This document shows positions 1 to 10,421 of a DNA stretch of 64,000 bases, one piece after another. The notes under the pieces are model-generated. The model made no database searches. It was not told the DNA's origin and saw only the letters and a program-made list of their open reading frames with translations. Source of the stretch: Polyangiaceae bacterium (lineage in GTDB: Bacteria; Myxococcota_A; Polyangia; Polyangiales; Polyangiaceae); NCBI GenBank assembly GCA_016715885.1, contig JADJXL010000025.1, positions 1 to 64,000 on the forward strand, written 5' to 3'. The translations under genes were made by a program, and so were the position numbers. How positions within the stretch are numbered: the first letter of the stretch is position 1; every line of letters begins with the position of its first letter.

Positions 1-1411
1 AGGGCACGCCTGGCGACACGAATGTGGACATTGCGTTTTTCAGGGTAATGGTGGGTTGTTTTTCACGAGCAATTCGACACTCGATCCGGGGCGGATATGT
101 TCGTGTGGATTCTCGGCGGGTTCGGTCATGGCGGAAGCTTGTTGCATTCGCGTCCTCCGGGGCTTCTCAGCGCAATCATTGCCCGTATCAGATTGCCCGG
201 TTCAACGACCCGGCGCAGGAGGACCTCGTAAAGCTCTTCAATGTCAGAAGCTGGAATTAGCCGGCGCCCAATCCGGCCGATGGGGCACGGTGCTGCTCAC
301 GCCACGGCGGGCCAGAGGATGTGACGGTGCTCAACATCATGAACGGAGGACGCGGCGCAGGCGGCGTTTCCACGTTCTTGAAGGGCGCTTGGCCGGAATC
401 GTCGTCAATTGTTGCTCATACGGGGCCACACACTTGCATCCCGAGGTAACGCCTGCAATGGTGAGGCAAGTTCATCTCCGAGCATCGTAATGGCGAGCCG
501 TCGCCTTATTCGGCAGGCGGTATCGACGGTTACCCTGCAAGCTGCATGCTTCGGCTGCCTGCCGTGACGTACGACGTCGGCCACGCTCATGCACGGCGTT
601 CCGCCTCCCGCTAGGCTGAACATCGGGGCAAGATCCGTTCCCGCAATGGCGATCTTTGGAAAAAAATCGACCTTGCAGACGTCCGAGAAGCCGTTTTCGG
701 GGAGAGGGCGCTATGCAGAGAGGTGGTCTTGGCGAGTCTTGTCGGCGAAGACGCCTGTGCAGAGCGGTGATATGGCGATCTTGCTGGCAAGGAACAGCGA
801 TGCAGAAGAAGGTGATGTGGCGATCTTTATGGCAAAGACGCCTATGCGGAGCAGTGATGTAACGATCCTGGTGGGGAGAACGCCGATGCAGAGCGGTGAT
901 GTGGCATTCTTGGTAAGAAGAACAGCTGAGTGGAATCCGCCAAACGCTTTCGTTCAAGCCGCTCACGCCCCATCCATCAATTTCTTTTGGCGACTCCACT
1001 GACGAGTGCAGCACGGCTCCACGTCATCGTCCTCATTCGCTGACAACCGCCGTCTTCAGCGCCACAACGCTTGTGCCGAGGCACCATCTGCCGCAGGGAT
1101 GGCAGGCGCATTGCATTCACGCAAATCCTTTGGGCGTCGATCGCGTCGGACCAGGCTTTTGTACGCCTCGATGTCGCGAAACGCGCAGAACAGCGGCCTG
1201 ACGTCGTCGATTTCATTGCGCGTGTTGCGCTAAGAGATATTCGGCGGGCCAGATGGGAAAGCTCTGCTTAAGCCTCGGCGATCATAAGCCCAGGAGCAAA
1301 ACGACGGTGCGCCAAGGTTGAAATTCGTTCCACTCGCCGGCGAATTCATGCGCGATGTTGCACGGCAATGCCGGTGCGGGATCGCGGCACGCCGTCAATG
1401 CGTTCGTGAAC
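1..1411. other. Region without a recognisable intact gene
   Basis: No reading frame here has a convincing start, ribosome binding site and family resemblance. Short stretches on the minus strand between about 1210 and 1010 translate plausibly (for example EIDDVRPLFCAFRDIEAYK), but they are cut off by stops in every frame, as in a decayed or badly frameshifted gene. The only clear structure is the tandem repeat at 727-935. No tRNA or transposase was seen. Confidence 0.5.
727..935. repeat. 42-bp tandem repeat, about five copies
   Basis: Units run 727-768, 769-813 (45 bp, one extra triplet), 814-855, 856-897 and a decayed copy from 898. A more diverged related segment lies upstream near 645-700. 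On the plus strand each unit encodes a 14-residue motif close to SGDVAIFMAKTPMQ, and unit lengths are multiples of three, so the array keeps one frame open. No RBS or convincing start precedes it, so coding status is uncertain. It is not a CRISPR: the units abut without spacers. Confidence 0.8.
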
Positions 1412-2430
1412 TTAGATCGTGACCTGGCTTTGCGCACGCCCCGATAGCCCCACCGCCGAGCTTCCGCCGACCTTCGTCTTTGGATCCATGCGGTCGGGCT
1501 CCTCGCGCGTCACCCGGAACGTCAAGATACCTCCTTCGCGATATGGTCGAGGATCTTTTTGATACATCCTGCATAAACCGAGCGAGGCGGTGGTGAAATC
1601 AGCGTCTTCTCCGCCTCTGCCGCGAGCCGCGAGTGAAGCAATCAATGGCCGCCAAAGAAGGCATCCCTTCGACGACTCGAAGAGCGTCGTCGCCTAGCCA
1701 TGAAGCCTTTTGTAAGTTTTGCAGGAGCATCTCGCTTCCCATTCGCCCTGCTGACCACCTCGCAGCGCCACGGGCCAATCATTCCTTGCCGCACGGCGCA
1801 AACCACACCTACGGCATCGTGCGTTTCTTGAAGAGCCTTCCCAGCCAATCCTCGAACGCTTCAGCCTGCCACGTCAAGCGCCCCGAAACTTTTTCGCCAC
1901 GCGGCCGATAGACCACACGCTGTTGTAATAGCTGCGGGCCGCATCCTCGAACTTTGGGTTGGGCGCACGTGTCCGATCGTGAAGCTGCCGTAAAGGATGA
2001 CGCGCGCCTTTTTGAACGTCGTCGGCGGTGACGTCGTCCTCCAGCGTATGAAGTCGTTGATGTTTATGGGTTGCCAGGCTGCGGCAGCAGTAAACTCGCG
2101 CGATAGCCGCGGCCCGGCATCATGCAGACGGCGAAAGGCTGCCGCCACCTCGCTCGCCAGTGACCTTCCGAGCGACCTCCATGCCACATATCGTAGGGGC
2201 CACCTCGGCCACGGTGGCGATACCATCAAGCTTCTCGCGGGTGATGACGGGAAGCGCGCCCATACGCACGTACCTTCGCCGAGGCGGGTGACGAACTTGC
2301 CGCTACGCGTGACGACGAAGGGACCTCGATTAGGATCAGCAAGAGAGGCGCGATGCGCTCACGACCCACTCAGGGACTTTGGCCGAGTCGAGGATGTACT
2401 TCCATGGGCTCGTGATCGCGATGAAAACTG
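1412..2430 (-). pseudogene. Frameshifted relic of unknown gene(s)
   Basis: Coding-like text on the minus strand jumps between frames. It reads VFIAITSPWKYILDSAKVPE near 2425-2365, GALPVITREKLDGIATVAEV near 2260-2200, FEDAARSYYNSVWSIGRV near 1950-1890, MLLQNLQKASWLGDDALRVV near 1730-1670, and ends with a frame containing GGILTFRVTREEPDRMD and a stop at 1412. At least four frame changes and several stops separate these pieces. No family was recognised. It could be one or two genes, broken either by decay or by the base-calling indels that affect the rest of the first 22 kb. Confidence 0.35.
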
Positions 2431-2564
2431 ACGGCGCAGGCTCAGCGTGAGGGATCGAGAGTCGATCAGGCCTGGTCAAGAAGTGATAACCGTGTTCCAC
2501 GATGTGGAGATGATGGTATCACCATAACGAAACCGAGACGGAAGAGGATTTTTGGGGGGTGGTC

Positions 2565-3962
2565 ATGTCCGTCCTCCGCACGCCTCGGACATGCCGCCTC
2601 CGTTTCGTGCTCGTGATGTGCGCGGGGCCCCGCCACCATGCGACGGTCGAGGCGTGCGTTGCCAGCGCTCGCTTCGGCTGGTGCCAGGGCCGTCGATCAG
2701 ACGCGGCCTTCGTGCTGGCAAGCCTGCTCGCGCTGAATGCGTCCTGCACGGCAAAAGCACGACCCGCAGCGGCCCCGGGCGCGTCCATCGTGAAGCGGCG
2801 TTGCAGGATGCTCGGGAAGCTGCGCTGGACGGTGATTTCGATGAATCGCGGCGCATCTACGGGGGAGCTGCTCGTGCAGAAACGCACGCGACGACGAAGC
2901 GCGAGCGGGCCTCGGGCGCGGGCATGCGTGGAGCGGCGGCACGACCGCGCCGAAGAGCTTTATCGTGACGTATTGGCGCGCCATCCGAGCGACGACGACG
3001 TGCGAACGGGGCTTTTCAACGTGCTCGTGTGGGACCATCGGTGGAAAGATGCAGAGCTTCTTTTGGACGAGGCGCCAGCGCAGCACACACCGGGCCTTTT
3101 GACATTGCGCGCGCGGCTTTTGCATGCCGATGGTAACGTCACGAAAGCACGCGCGCTCATTGAAAGAGCCGAGCGACTTGCACCGCACGATGGCGACATT
3201 CGCGCATTGCGGTATCGCATGTACACGCGTTCGGCGCGAATGACGACGCGGGGCGCGTCTTTGGGAACGGCTCGCCAGCGCTCGGCCAAGTGGACGTGAG
3301 TTTGTCGCAGTCGATCCATCGATTGCGGCTTTCGTTCGACACCGGGCAAGGCGGTCGGCCGATGTCGCTGTCAGGTGACTGGGCCTATGGCGCAACGTAC
3401 GGCGGAGGCGCCCGCTTGGCATTTGCGCCGGGATTGTCGTTCGGAGCGGAAGCCGCATTCGGCGCGCCGGCCAATGCGGTGCCGGTCGTGCGCGTTCGTA
3501 GTCAAGTTCACCTGCCCTTCCGCCCTGGCTTTCGAGCAGCCTTGCATATACGTTTCGCCGTTTTACGGATGCCATCGAAACGCATGGAGCAAGCCCGTCG
3601 ATCGGGCTGACATTGCGTGGCGAAGTGCGAATCGATGCGACGTATTGGCTGACGCACGTGCGCTTGCGGGATCGCGAGGACGAAGCATCGAGCCGGTGGA
3701 TCCATGCAGGGGGGTATCCGTGGGGCGAACGGTTTTGCCGTGGCTCGATGTGCGAGGGGATATGCCCACGGAGCGGAAGCCGAACGATTGCCGGCCGTGT
3801 TTCAGCCCTGGATCTGGTGAATGATTCATTTTACGTGGGTGCGCGAATGACGCCCGTGGGTTTTTCTCGATTGAACCGCTGTACGGACTTGCTTTGCGAG
3901 GTCCGAAAGGCGGCACGCGCCAAGTGCAACACGTTCGAGCTGGGATCGTGGTGCGGCACTGA
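2565..3962 (+). CDS. TPR plus outer-membrane beta-barrel protein (YaiO-like), frameshifted
   Basis: The text can be restored to one protein of about 460 residues with a few single-base corrections. An N-terminal hydrophobic lipobox-like segment (LASLLALNASC) is followed by TPR-type helices (RHDRAEELYRDVLARHPSDD and ALIERAERLAPHDGDIRALR). After that comes a long alternating beta-rich C-terminus ending in a short strand closed by RH and stop, typical of an outer-membrane barrel. Missing bases are inferred near 3544 (one G) and 3861-3865 (one T), with others between 2780-2940 and 3740-3810. This layout fits the YaiO family, a TPR domain followed by a barrel, whose substrates are poorly known and are often placed with surface polysaccharide genes. 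The start is uncertain: ATG 2565 is the first in frame, and GTG 2712 would put the lipobox nearer the N-terminus. Confidence 0.5.
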
Positions 3963-4096
3963 TGCGCGACGGCAAGCATACTGTTTTGTTAATCACACCT
4001 GTAACGACGCACAATGTCGGAAAAGACCTGCGGGGAGGGGCGGGGAGGATGACACGCCCGCTCGTACCGTTTGCATGTATCATCACGCTCATTCCA

Positions 4097-5351
4097 ATGA
4101 TTTCGCGCTCCAAACGCCTCCACGGCTTGCTTACATCGCCCATTTCCGGCCGTTCTGTTTCTGCTCACGGGCGTGAGCCTCCTGAGCCCTGCATGCTCAC
4201 TGATTCGATGGGTACTGCACCCGTCAGTCTCTTCGGCGCCTCCACCACGGGCTCGGGCGGAGCTGGGAAGCGACACGTCCAGCAGCGCATCGACCGGAGG
4301 CGCAGGCGGAAGCGGCGGAATGAATGACACCGCGTCGAGCAGCGGCGGAGGCGGCGGGTCGATGCCGGTCATTCCTTACGCGTTTCGGCGGCGTCTCCAC
4401 GTTCAGGCGCAAGCGTCGGCAATTCCTAGCGATTACTCCATCGCCGTCCCGCTCGACCACTGGTCGCTCACGGGGCAATCCAAGGCGCTTCTGACGGGCA
4501 ACGACGTGCGTATCTTCCGCGACGACGGTGGTATGCTGACGGAGCTCGACCGAGTGCTGGATCCGGTATCGTCGTGGAACGGCACGTCGACACTTGGTGG
4601 TTCCGCACGACGGCTCCGATCGAGGCTTCGGCCGTCGACCAATCCTATTGATTTATTACGGCGATCCGACCGCTGCAAAACCTCCTGCGGATGGGAATCG
4701 AGTGTCACCTTATCGGAACGACTTCGACGACGGCGTGGTGGACAGTGGTGGCTTTACGCTGTCGCTGATTGGTGGCGCCAAAGAGCGGCCGCGGAAGCAG
4801 GGTCTGCGCTGACGCTTTCCGTGTCGTCGGGCGATATTTGGGCCTCGTCGGACAGCTTCGTGTTTTTGCATCATGACGTGAGTGGCGATTTCGTGGCCGA
4901 TACGTACGTGACGTCCATGGGAGGCGCAATGGATGAATGGAGCAAGATGGGGGTCTGATGATTCGGCAAAGCACCGGTGCCAAATCGCGCAATCGCATCA
5001 TGTCGCCGGTTTTCAGCGCATCAGCTCGAACCAATTCTATCGTCTCGAGGACAACGCGAGCACGGCTGAAGTGGCCATCGCTGGAACGAACCTGACGCCG
5101 GAATATGCGCGGTGACGCGCATGGGCAATCGATCGCGTGCATTTTATTCGGCAGACGGGTTCAATTGGCAGGAGAACGGGACCGAAATTACGTTTTCCAA
5201 AGCGCTCACCGACCCCGTGCTGATTGGAATCCCGGCGTGCAACCTCGATTCGGGGATTGGTACCGTGACCGTCGAATGGATTCGGGTGCGCAAGCTCGTC
5301 GAAAACGAGCCTGTCGTGACGGTGCTGGCTGAAGAGAGCGGGCCAATTTGA
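4097..5351 (+). CDS. Secreted lipoprotein with DUF2341-like and concanavalin-like domains, frameshifted
   Basis: A signal peptide with lipobox LLSPAC (around 4160-4200) is followed by a Ser/Gly-rich linker (SSSASTGGAGGSGGMN). A DUF2341-type domain (YAFRRRLHVQAQASAIPSDY, then SYWIYYGDPTA in another frame) comes next, and last a jelly-roll segment with SGDFVADTYVTSM, FYSADGFNWQENGTEITF and WIRVRKL, as in DUF1349 or laminin/concanavalin-like domains. The protein would be about 415 residues, anchored at the cell surface and probably glycan-binding. Frame changes occur near 4150, 4590-4740 and 4955-5110, so no single frame spans it. The linker composition is typical of myxobacterial surface lipoproteins. 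The function is inferred only from fold. Confidence 0.55.
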
Positions 5352-5498
5352 GCGGAATGGGTGCCGTCGTTCTTTGAAGCGTGCGCTCATTGACGCACTT
5401 GACATTGGCCGTGTCATCGCTTTTCATGGTCGGTCGTGGTCGACTTCATGAGCAGCTTTCAACGATACTTGGTCTTTCCGTTGACGTTTTGCGACTGC

Positions 5499-6258
5499 AT
5501 GCAACTTGGGAGCAAGCCCGCCCTGGTCGCTGCAGCGTTTTTCTTCGGGTGCTCACCGGCACCCTCGATCAACGTCGGTGCTGGAGGCAGCGGTGGCACG
5601 GGGTCTGGTTCGGGCGGCGCAATGCAAACGAGCAGCAGTTCTTCGAGTGGAGATCTCTTCGACGGCGGATTTGGCCCCGACGACGCCGGGCCCGAGGATG
5701 GATCGAAACCGCCCGTGCCAAACCTCGTGCCCAACGGTGACTTCTCTCGGCGGGCAATACGCAATCTTTCTCCGATTATAGCTACGCCGATATCAACACG
5801 GTGGAAGGCGAATACACGGTCGGAACGAATCCGCAGGCATTCAATAGCAATCTGCTGATGATTGGCGATCACACGACCGGGGACGGGTTGATGTTCATCG
5901 GTAATGGGAAGGCGACGCCCGATCGCGTGTGGTACTCCGGGCCGATTGCCGTAAATCCCGGAACCAAGTATTTCTTCGAGGCCTGGGTGATGAATGCTTG
6001 TTGCCCGCCACCTTACGGGGATGGTATCAACCCGTGGGCCCGTCGGAGCTGTCGTTTTACGCGAACGACGAGCTGCCTCGAACTTGAACTTCATCACAAC
6101 TCGGCGTTTGGGAGGGGCTGAGCACGACGTGGAATTCGGGTGGCGCAACGTCCGTCACCCTGAGGCTCGTCAATGCGAATACCCAGGCATCGGGCAATGA
6201 TTTCGCGGTCGACGATGTTTTCCTCGGGGTCGAATCGTCCATCCCTCCGCCGAAGTAA
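5499..6258 (+). CDS. Secreted lipoprotein with carbohydrate-binding-like jelly-roll domain, frameshifted
   Basis: ATG 5499 gives a compact signal peptide ending in lipobox FFFGC, then a Ser/Gly-rich linker and a domain beginning NLVPNGDFS. This opening is characteristic of CBM4/9-like and DUF642-like beta sandwiches. Later pieces (WYSGPIAVNPGTKYFFEAWV, ELSFYANDELL, TSVTLRLVNANTQASGNDFA, then VDDVFLG before the stop) complete the sandwich. The text crosses frames near 5750-5800 and 6030-6090. It follows the previous lipoprotein in the same direction and shares its linker style, so the two may be a small surface-protein cluster. The ligand is unknown. Confidence 0.5.
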
Positions 6259-6356
6259 GCGCACCGTTCAGTGCGTAGCGCTTCGATTCTGCGAATGAAG
6301 CAAAGAACCGCGTTTTCCCTTGTAACCCAGCCGCTCAACGTGCGATTCCGTACTCC

Positions 6357-7336
6357 ATGCAAGCAATGACGAGACGCCGCTCGGCAATGCTGGGTGTGCT
6401 GCTATTGGGCTTCGGTGGGGGATGGATGACGGGAGCGTGTGACGCCGGCACGCAGCTACCTCCGCGCGTTACGCTGCCCGACACATCAACGGAGACGCCG
6501 GAGGAATGTCCTGACGACATTGAAGATCCGTGCATGCGTTGGTACATCCCGCTCCTCGGAAATCCGAAAGACGATCTTGCGCTACGCGCGAAGTACATCG
6601 CGGCGTTTGGCTCGCCTTGCTACATGTCCGTGAACGATACGTTCAATTGCTTCTATCAGGAGAAGGAGCTGAAGACCAAAGCGTGTAATGATGCCAACAG
6701 ATCGCCGAGCTATTTGGAGCTGCGCCGTACGACAAGAGTTACGAATGTCAACCGATCGCCGGCTCTGACGACTTCCGGCTCCAGGTGGGTCCGGATGTCT
6801 CGCACGAGATCTTCATCAGGTTCACGAATGCGCCGCGACAAACACCGCTCGTCGTGGTCGATGGCGTCCCGACGGAGGTGAACGGGCCGTATCGGAATTT
6901 GGTCGAAGTAACGGTGTCGCCCAGGAAACGACTTCGGCTCCTAGCGGTATGGTCAACGCGGACGGCGAGCCCTCAACCAGAGGGAGTGGGTCCTGGAAGT
7001 CAACAAGAAAAGCATGGTGGCAAGATTCACTCCGATCTCGCGGGTTTACATGGCCTTGCGAGGAGGGCGGAGGGCAAACCAACGATATGCGAGGAGCCAA
7101 CGGTCCTTGCAGATCCAGACGATCCGCCGCCCTTCTATCTTCCAGGCCAGATTGCCGGGCGGGTACACCACGTCGTACCCAGGAAAGACAAACGCTGCTG
7201 CCCTGGGGCACGAACTCGTACAAAACGCAGCCGTCATCTCTCGCACGAACTCAACAACTATTTCCGAAACAACGACCCGCCGGCAGACGAAGTGAAGCAG
7301 CTCAATGACGCGCCAGCTCGCCGTGACATACCTTAG
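6357..7336 (+). CDS. Lipoprotein with C-terminal HNH-like nuclease motif, copy A (frameshifted)
   Basis: This is a paralogue of the intact lipoprotein at 11726-12772. Both start with a charged signal peptide and lipobox MTGAC, share an N-terminal Cys-rich domain (DPCMRWYIPLLGNPKDD, ALRAKYIAAFGSPCY), a middle domain (APRQTPLVVVDGVPTEVNGP, then YRNL) and a C-terminal motif RVHHVVPRKDKR followed by WGTNSYKNAAVIS. The HHxVP plus downstream Asn/Asn pattern resembles His-Me-finger (HNH/AHH-type) nuclease toxins. One C appears missing at 6694-6695, and at least three further frame breaks lie between 6910 and 7260. The partner gene follows 58 bp later on the same strand. The toxin role is inference. 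A signal peptide on a nuclease points to delivery from the cell surface rather than a cytoplasmic enzyme. Confidence 0.55.
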
Positions 7337-7394
7337 CCGGCTTGTTTGTTGGGACCGCGTTGACGCCAACCAACCCGTGGGGTAGGGCGACCTG

Positions 7395-8224
7395 ATGATT
7401 GAGCGGAGCATCGGTACGGAAATCCTCGTCTTCGACCGTGACGCCATTAGTGCGCGCCGCGTTGCGCGCGTACCGAAGCCATCGTCAAGCACCCACACAC
7501 CGAAGCCCGCCTGGACGGGCGATTTCGAGCGGGGCGCCTTCTACAGGGGTGGCGGAGGTGGCTCGGATGGAAGTTACGACGTGGTCGCGTGGACCGAGAA
7601 GGGCGTCGTCGGACTCGCATATGAGCTCGGCTTTGGCCCGATCGAGCAACTCGGCCTCGCGAAGGACGACGTGACCGGCGGCCCGGAGGACGTGCGCGCG
7701 GCGTTGCCCGGCCTTCCTGCCAGGCTGGAACCCGCGTTCTTGATGGCCGCTGGCATGCTCGGGAAGGGATGCAATGCGGAGAAGCTGGCGGGTGTGGGCT
7801 TTTGGCTCGATGGCGATCGTATTGGCGGCACGCTCTTTACCGACCCGACATCTGCAGGCGCCGATCGACTCGTCATGTGGGGCTTGCTTCGACGCGGCAG
7901 GCTCCTGCCCCAGATTTATCGTCGTTCTCATCCAGACACCAGGGCGACCTTGGCAGAGCACGCCCGCGTCGAGGCCCCCATCCACGCGTTTATGGACGGT
8001 GGTCGATCGAAGGCTGAAAGGCCCCACGGAACTCACCGCCGAGGAGCTCGAGGCGATGCTTTACCCGCTTCCTCCACGCCCCCCCCAAGCGTGTGCTCGG
8101 CACTCAACGCATGCTGGAAAAGGTCGGCATCACCTGGCCCGGTTCGCCCAAGATCCCAGACCCGCCGCCGCGGCCCAAAGGCCCCAACCCCTTTACGCGC
8201 CCGCCCAAGACGGTTCGGCGACAA
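7395..8224 (+). CDS. Putative partner/immunity protein, paralogue 1 (frameshifted)
   Basis: The family is unknown to me. It reads FDRDAIS near the N-terminus, then GDFERGAFYRGG, VVAWTEKGVVGLAYELGFGP and KLAGVGFWLDGDRIGGTLF, then in a shifted frame KGPTELTAEELEAML, and finally MLEKVGITWPGSPKIP. The same ordered motifs occur in the next gene and in the minus-strand gene at 10978-11669. No signal peptide or membrane segment is visible, so it should be cytosolic. Lying directly behind a candidate nuclease lipoprotein, it is placed as an immunity gene would be. The frame breaks between about 7905 and 8095. No stop separates it from paralogue 2, so the two may be fused or a stop may be hidden by an indel. 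Confidence 0.5.
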
Positions 8225-8998
8225 ATGTTCCGTCTCGGATACCTTGGTTTCGACCGCGATGCCATCGTCCGGGCCGCCAAACGCGCCTATGTGGAAGCGG
8301 TCCTCGCGCAGCTCGACCCACTCAAGCGTTATACGTTCACCGTCTGCGTCGTGCCGCGTTGGAAAGGCGACCTCCAGCGGGGCGCCTTCTACAATAGCAA
8401 CGGCGCCGGGGACTATGAGGTCGTCGCGTGGACCGAGGCCGGCGTCGTGGGCCTCGGGTACCAACTGGGCTTTGGTCCGATCGAACACCTCGGCCTCTCT
8501 GTCGACGCGGTGAAAGGCGGCCCGGACGATGTACGCGCGACGTTGCCCGACCTGCCCGCCGAGCTCGAGCCCGCGCTCGAGCTTGCCTCGAGCATGCTCG
8601 TGGCGGGGCCGGTGCACGGGGAGAAGCTAGCGAGCATTGGTTTCTGGTTGCGCGACGGCGAGCGGCTCGGGGGCACGCTCTTCGACCGCGATGATCGTGC
8701 GGTTCCCGGCGCCCTCCGGTTGGCCACGTGGGGCCAGGTTGCATGGGGAACCCTCTGGTACCCGCCTCATGGTGGTGGGCACATCACGCAAGCCATGCTG
8801 GATCGAGCCGAGCCCATCCGAGATCTCGTCGAGGCGGTGGCCGAGCGCGCCCTCGCCGGCCCTACGCAACTGACCGCCGATGAGCTCGCGACGCTGCTCC
8901 CCACGCCGCCCGATCCCGAGCGGTTGCTTGCCGCACAGGACATGCTTCAAAAGGTGGGCATTACGTGGCCCGGTTCGCCGGAGATTCCCCCGGAGTAG
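8225..8998 (+). CDS. Putative partner/immunity protein, paralogue 2
   Basis: This is the cleanest copy of the family. It runs from ATG 8225 through LGFDRDAIVRAAKRAYVEAV, VPRWKGDLQRGAFYN, YEVVAWTEAGVVGLGYQLGF, EKLASIGFWLRDGERLGG, LAGPTQLTADELATLL and ends with MLQKVGITWPGSPEIPPE. It has about 257 residues, with no signal peptide and no transmembrane segment. The alternation of a charged N-terminal helix, a beta-rich middle and a short helical tail is seen in all three copies. The reading frame is open upstream into paralogue 1. A tandem duplicate of an immunity-like gene behind one toxin is common in polymorphic toxin loci, but no direct evidence of immunity function can be read here. Confidence 0.6.
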   Translation: MFRLGYLGFDRDAIVRAAKRAYVEAVLAQLDPLKRYTFTVCVVPRWKGDLQRGAFYNSNGAGDYEVVAWTEAGVVGLGYQLGFGPIEHLGLSVDAVKGGPDDVRATLPDLPAELEPALELASSMLVAGPVHGEKLASIGFWLRDGERLGGTLFDRDDRAVPGALRLATWGQVAWGTLWYPPHGGGHITQAMLDRAEPIRDLVEAVAERALAGPTQLTADELATLLPTPPDPERLLAAQDMLQKVGITWPGSPEIPPE

Positions 8999-9079
8999 CG
9001 GCGTTCTTGACGTGAGCGTGATCCGCGACGGCCCCGAAAGGCCGTCACGCAGCAATGATTTGATTTACGCCGCAATCGC

Positions 9080-9565
9080 TCACGGCGTCGTGCCGGGATC
9101 CTTCCCGCCACCTTGCGCTGCTTCTTTCGTGGCTGCAGCCTGTTTGGCCGGACCATACTGGTAGTCGAGCAACGTGGCCACGGGCCCGAGCACTTCGTGC
9201 TTGTTCTCCACGCGGTCCGCGCGACGCCGTGCTTGGGCCGCGAATTCGGCCAGCAGCGTCGCGATTTCGTGCCGTCGTTGGAGACGCGTCTCATAGAGCA
9301 ATTCCGTCAACTTTGCGCCGCCGCGTGCAATTCCCAGATGCGCATCTTCAGCCGATAACGCCTGCAAGCGCTGAATCTCCGCGGGATTCAGTCCTGCACG
9401 CTCCACATCGGCCGCAGCGAGTTGCACCACGTGCGTCACGACGGTTTCGTACCCATCTCGCACCTTCGTCAACTGACGAACACGGTCCGGCGTGATATCG
9501 GAAAGCGGGATACCCGTCGCATCGATGATCAAATCACCGACCTTGGGATGTTTGGGATCGCTCAC
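9080..9565 (-). CDS. Small helical protein of unknown function
   Basis: GTG 9565 is preceded by GAAAGG nine bases upstream, which fixes the start at VSDPKHPKVGDLIIDATG. The 161-residue product is mostly helical, with Arg/Ala-rich amphipathic stretches (LLYETRLQRRHEIATLLAEF, AAQARRRADRVENKHEV) and a low-complexity Ala/Gly/Lys tail. It has no signal peptide and no catalytic motif I recognise. It converges on the partner-protein genes with 81 bp between stops and lies beside the structured repeat. It is intact, unlike its neighbours, which suggests it is under selection or simply luckily free of indels. Function unknown. Confidence 0.6.
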   Translation of the reverse strand: MSDPKHPKVGDLIIDATGIPLSDITPDRVRQLTKVRDGYETVVTHVVQLAAADVERAGLNPAEIQRLQALSAEDAHLGIARGGAKLTELLYETRLQRRHEIATLLAEFAAQARRRADRVENKHEVLGPVATLLDYQYGPAKQAAATKEAAQGGGKDPGTTP

Positions 9566-9651
9566 GATGGTTGACCTTTCTCTCTGTGCGAAAGCCCAGA
9601 GTTTTCCGACCATCGCACATTTGCGAAGTGCGGTCCAAGTTTCCCGCACGT

Positions 9652-9971
9652 GCCTACGCGAAAAAGCTCGATTCCGCGGTGTGGTGTGCATCGCGCCACA
9701 AAAATCTCCCAGGTCACGACACCATTTTTGTCGCTGTCGGCAATCGTTTCCTCGGTCGATGGTCTCGGAGACTCGGCGCCGAGGAAATTTTCCTATGGGC
9801 CAAGGAGCGACGTCCTTGGCACCGAAAAATTTTTGTGTACCGAAGCACAATTGCTCCATATCGATGGTCCTGGAGACTCGGTGCCAGGGAAATGTCCGCA
9901 TGGGCCGAAGCGCTGTCCTTGATCGCGATACAATTTTCGTAGTGCTCTGCAACATTTTCCTAGGGCGATGG
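9652..9971. repeat. About 105-bp tandem repeat with hairpin-forming units
   Basis: Two clear units start with CGATGG at 9757 and 9862. A third start at 9966 is truncated and a decayed unit precedes them from about 9652. Unit 1 contains CTCGG...CCGAG and unit 2 CCTGG...CCAGG at the same place around a shared loop starting AGACTCGG, so two base pairs changed on both sides of the stem. Unit 1 also carries a perfect 8-bp hairpin, GCCAAGGA/TCCTTGGC with loop GCGACG (9798-9819). This could be a structured RNA or a mobile palindromic element. No protein-coding signal was found across it. Confidence 0.7.
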
Positions 9972-10421
9972 ATCGGAAACGTTGCTCACTACGAAAAACT
10001 CATGATGATACGGAGTGGACTCCTTGTGCGATAGGAGATTTTCGTCGGCGCATGGTGGTGGTTTGCATCGATTGAGGTGACATTCTCATTGACGAATGAA
10101 TCGCATGGTGGGCGATAGATGAAATTCGTTGGCTTCGAGGTGCGTGGGTGCACCCAATAGAAGGAAGCAGCTAGTACAAGGACAATTTCACCATGTGGCA
10201 GTTCTGCATTCGACCACACTTTTGCGCCATGTCGTTACTTACTTGATCTTGAGCCACGGGCTCCCGCTGCGCGAAGCGCGCGGTCGGCATCGGCGGCTTG
10301 TTGGGCGGTGACCCAAGGGGCGCAGACGGCATCGCGCAGGTCCACGCACACAAGCTGCGATCGTGGGATAGGGATTGGCCAACGGTCGCGACCGTGAAAG
10401 AACAGCTCGAAACGTTGAAGG
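9972..10421. other. Intergenic, no intact gene
   Basis: No start-plus-RBS combination or known family is visible. The plus-strand stretch ending at the stop near 10428 (AQVHAHKLRSWDRDWPTVAT) reads like the tail of a protein, but it has no traceable beginning and cannot be assigned. Confidence 0.4.

Noticed and set aside
727..935. CRISPR array
   Set aside because: Units abut directly without unique spacers and no cas genes are in the window; the same applies to the repeats at 9652-9971 and 16207-16335.
472..1014. Open frames of 137 and 180 codons on both strands over the 42-bp repeat
   Set aside because: Frame openness follows from the repeat unit length; no RBS, no start context and no family match.
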